From the NCBI RefSeq assembly GCF_009002475.1, contig NZ_AP019860.1, positions 1,612,001 through 1,676,000 of the forward strand: a stretch of 64,000 nt of DNA, given 5' to 3'. Of this stretch, positions 62,311 through 64,000 are shown piece after piece (the first letter of the stretch is position 1; each line of letters starts with the position of its first letter). Made by a program: the position numbers and the translations under genes. This stretch comes from Candidatus Uabimicrobium amorphum (lineage in GTDB: Bacteria; Planctomycetota; Uabimicrobiia; Uabimicrobiales; Uabimicrobiaceae). The notes beneath the pieces are model-generated. The model searched no databases. It was not told the DNA's origin and worked only from the letters and a program-made list of their open reading frames with translations.

Positions 62311-64000
62311 CTATTTCGAGGTCATTGCGTAAAAGGTGTCTCCACTGGCAAAAAATAAGTCTCCGTCATAGATCACCGGAGTCGAATACGTTTTTTTCTT
62401 TTTGTCATATTTTGCTACTTGTCGTCTTTTTTTCGTATCCACAACATATAAAATACCGTTATAGTCACAACAATATAAATAGTTTCCGGCAATAACGGGT
62501 GAAGAAAAAACTCCATAGTCGTGTTTTTCTTTACTCCGCCCACTGATGAGTGGTATTGATTTGGCAGAGGGCTTACCTGATTTTAGATTTTTCACTATAT
62601 GAATTTTGTTGTCATCGCAGGTTGCATACAACACCTCGTTGTATATCAAGGGGGAAGAATCGACATCCCAGTCCATACGATGCCTCCATTGTATTTTACC
62701 GGTTTTCGCATCCATGGCATAAATGTAGCGCTTGAAATCACGTGGTCTTTGCACAAACTTTCTTTGGCATCCGAAATAAACGACTCCTTCATGGAGTACC
62801 GGAGAAGATTCTATTTTTGCTCCAATGATTTCCATCCAGTTTTTCTTTCCAGTGTCGCGATCGAAAGAGTAAATAGAACCATTATTACAGGTGACAATGA
62901 CACTGTCTTCAAATAAAACAGGTGACGTGAATCCTTGTTGTATGCCAATATTTTGTGCAAGTGGATTTATTGCTGGCAGTTTTTTATCGCGCCTCTCTCG
63001 TTCTTCTTTTATGATGTCGACTTTCCATTTTTCTTGTCCACTGCTCTTGTCTAAGGCAAAAAATTTGCCATTGTCGCATCCAAAATAAACATGTTTACTA
63101 TCTATCGCTGGTGAAGACCATGATTTTTCACCGGTAACAAAACGCCACTTTTCTTGGCTATTGTACATATCTAAGCAATAAAAAATGTCCTCACCACCAA
63201 AGTAGACATAGCCATCTTTTACCGCCGGCGTTGCACGAACTTCGGTAATCGTCTTGAATGTCCAGCACAGTTCTCCGCTTTGTGTCTTTACAGCGTATAA
63301 ACGCGTGTCATCGCATCCAAAAAAAACAATGCCATCGCTAATCACAGGTGAGGAAGCGATAAAATCTTTTGCTGTGAACTTCCACTTATCTTTTAAATCC
63401 TGAGTAAAATCTTTAACAACCCGTGAGTTACGCTGTGGAGAACCAAGAAAAAATGCACTTCGCGACCCAGGTTGTGCGCGAACAACTTCCACAGAAAATT
63501 TACTCCAACGATTGTCGTGTGTTAAAACAACAATCTCAAAGCTGTTTTTTTTGTAGCCAAGAGCTACTTTCTGCTCAAAAACATCATGGTGTTGTACTTT
63601 GTATTCTTTACCATTGATGAATAGCTTTTGGAAAGCATACCCACGATTTACTTTTCCCTTTATGGTAACAAACCCTTCATTGTCGGCCACAGAAGAAGGC
63701 ACTTCAATTTCACACACTTGTTCCTGTTTCGAAAAGTACAGTTCGTAAAATAGCAACCCACAAATGATGCCCAAAAAAACCACCAATGAACCCATGACAG
63801 GCACTGCGTGTTTCTGCGCCCACAACATCATAGACGTACCCACACGTTTTTTAATTAGCGACGCTTTACCTTGGGAATATCTCTCCAACTCTTCCGCGAA
63901 CTCCAAAGCCGTAGCGAAACGTAACTTTTTACGTTTCTCCATTGCCTTGAGACAAATTCGTTCTAAGGTTTCGGGTATTTGTGGGTTGATATCACGTGGA
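62311..64000 (-). CDS. Ser/Thr kinase with PQQ-like propeller (5' end outside window)
   Basis: The gene continues past the right edge: upstream of the ATG at 63942 the frame stays open and reads PRDINPQIPETLERICLKAM, the C-lobe end typical of Ser/Thr kinases (then FATALEFAEELERY). So what is visible is the C-terminal part. A membrane helix lies at about residues 48-70 counted from that ATG. An Ig-like stretch follows, then a PQQ-like propeller (about 190-540) with blades such as YAVKTQSGELCWTFKT, SFDRDTGKKNWME and YAMDAKTGKIQWRH. The propeller should sit outside the membrane, perhaps as a sensor. The stop is TAG at 62311. Confidence 0.85.
   Translation of the reverse strand, partial: PRDINPQIPETLERICLKAMEKRKKLRFATALEFAEELERYSQGKASLIKKRVGTSMMLWAQKHAVPVMGSLVVFLGIICGLLFYELYFSKQEQVCEIEVPSSVADNEGFVTIKGKVNRGYAFQKLFINGKEYKVQHHDVFEQKVALGYKKNSFEIVVLTHDNRWSKFSVEVVRAQPGSRSAFFLGSPQRNSRVVKDFTQDLKDKWKFTAKDFIASSPVISDGIVFFGCDDTRLYAVKTQSGELCWTFKTITEVRATPAVKDGYVYFGGEDIFYCLDMYNSQEKWRFVTGEKSWSSPAIDSKHVYFGCDNGKFFALDKSSGQEKWKVDIIKEERERRDKKLPAINPLAQNIGIQQGFTSPVLFEDSVIVTCNNGSIYSFDRDTGKKNWMEIIGAKIESSPVLHEGVVYFGCQRKFVQRPRDFKRYIYAMDAKTGKIQWRHRMDWDVDSSPLIYNEVLYATCDDNKIHIVKNLKSGKPSAKSIPLISGRSKEKHDYGVFSSPVIAGNYLYCCDYNGILYVVDTKKRRQVAKYDKKKKTYSTPVIYDGDLFFASGDTFYAMTSK

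Noticed and set aside
1..64000. tRNA or rRNA genes
   Set aside because: Intergenic gaps were read for T-loop and acceptor-stem patterns and none was convincing; a tRNAscan or Infernal run would be decisive.

Overview
The window reads as chromosome from an AT-rich Gram-negative bacterium of the Planctomycetota type. The grounds are many eukaryotic-like Ser/Thr kinases joined to TPR, PQQ-propeller or protease modules, FHA and leucine-rich repeat proteins, several secreted PQQ-like propeller proteins, and Gram-negative envelope proteins such as an MlaA homologue and lipoproteins. The low GC by eye and the density of TPR kinases recall the Candidatus Uabimicrobium lineage, but that placement is inference. 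No rRNA, tRNA, CRISPR array or intact insertion sequence was recognised.

Layout: 1-2.2 kb has a kinase-HtrA protease fusion and peptide deformylase, then a frameshifted FkbM methyltransferase relic. 2.5-4.8 kb (minus) is a compact three-gene operon: a membrane protein ending in a Gly/Cys tail, a DUF692/MNIO iron oxidase and a small partner protein. This looks like a ribosomal-peptide modification system and is one of the two best candidates for new biology. 5.1-8.6 kb has a propeller-GntP permease fusion, a TMEM14-like protein and an FHA protein. 8.7-11.2 kb is accessory: short repeats, a DUF4157 protein with a RelA/SpoT-like domain (probable effector or toxin) and a decayed Sel1-repeat gene. 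11.4-16 kb has a pseudokinase, methionine aminopeptidase, 3-hydroxyanthranilate dioxygenase and a phosphoesterase. 16.1-20.1 kb has two PQQ-like propeller proteins and a small membrane protein.

20.3-27.0 kb is a tight six-gene operon: LuxE/PaaK-like acyl-activating enzyme, LuxC/ALDH-like reductase, iron alcohol dehydrogenase, HemW-like radical SAM protein, chorismate-lyase-like protein and a flavin halogenase-like protein. Together they suggest synthesis, reduction and possible halogenation of a 4-hydroxybenzoate-derived compound. This is the second main candidate. 27.1-31.6 kb has a DUF3311/SSS transporter pair, ctaB with a DUF420 partner, class I aldolase and ferredoxin. 31.8-39.7 kb has an MlaA-hydrolase fusion, a YdeP-type molybdoenzyme, a propeller-dicytochrome c lipoprotein, a terpenoid-cyclase-fold secreted protein and a lipoprotein.

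40.1-54.4 kb has a GNAT, a TPR kinase, a DUF255 lipoprotein, a run of unknown secreted or membrane proteins, an M20 amidohydrolase, a GNAT/cNMP fusion and the heme genes hemE and hemG. 54.4-64 kb holds two tandem paralogous TPR kinases, a DUF3810 metalloprotease, a leucine-rich repeat protein and a kinase-PQQ propeller protein that runs off the right edge. Intergenic gaps repeatedly hold decayed gene fragments, and several long perfect hairpins sit between convergent genes.
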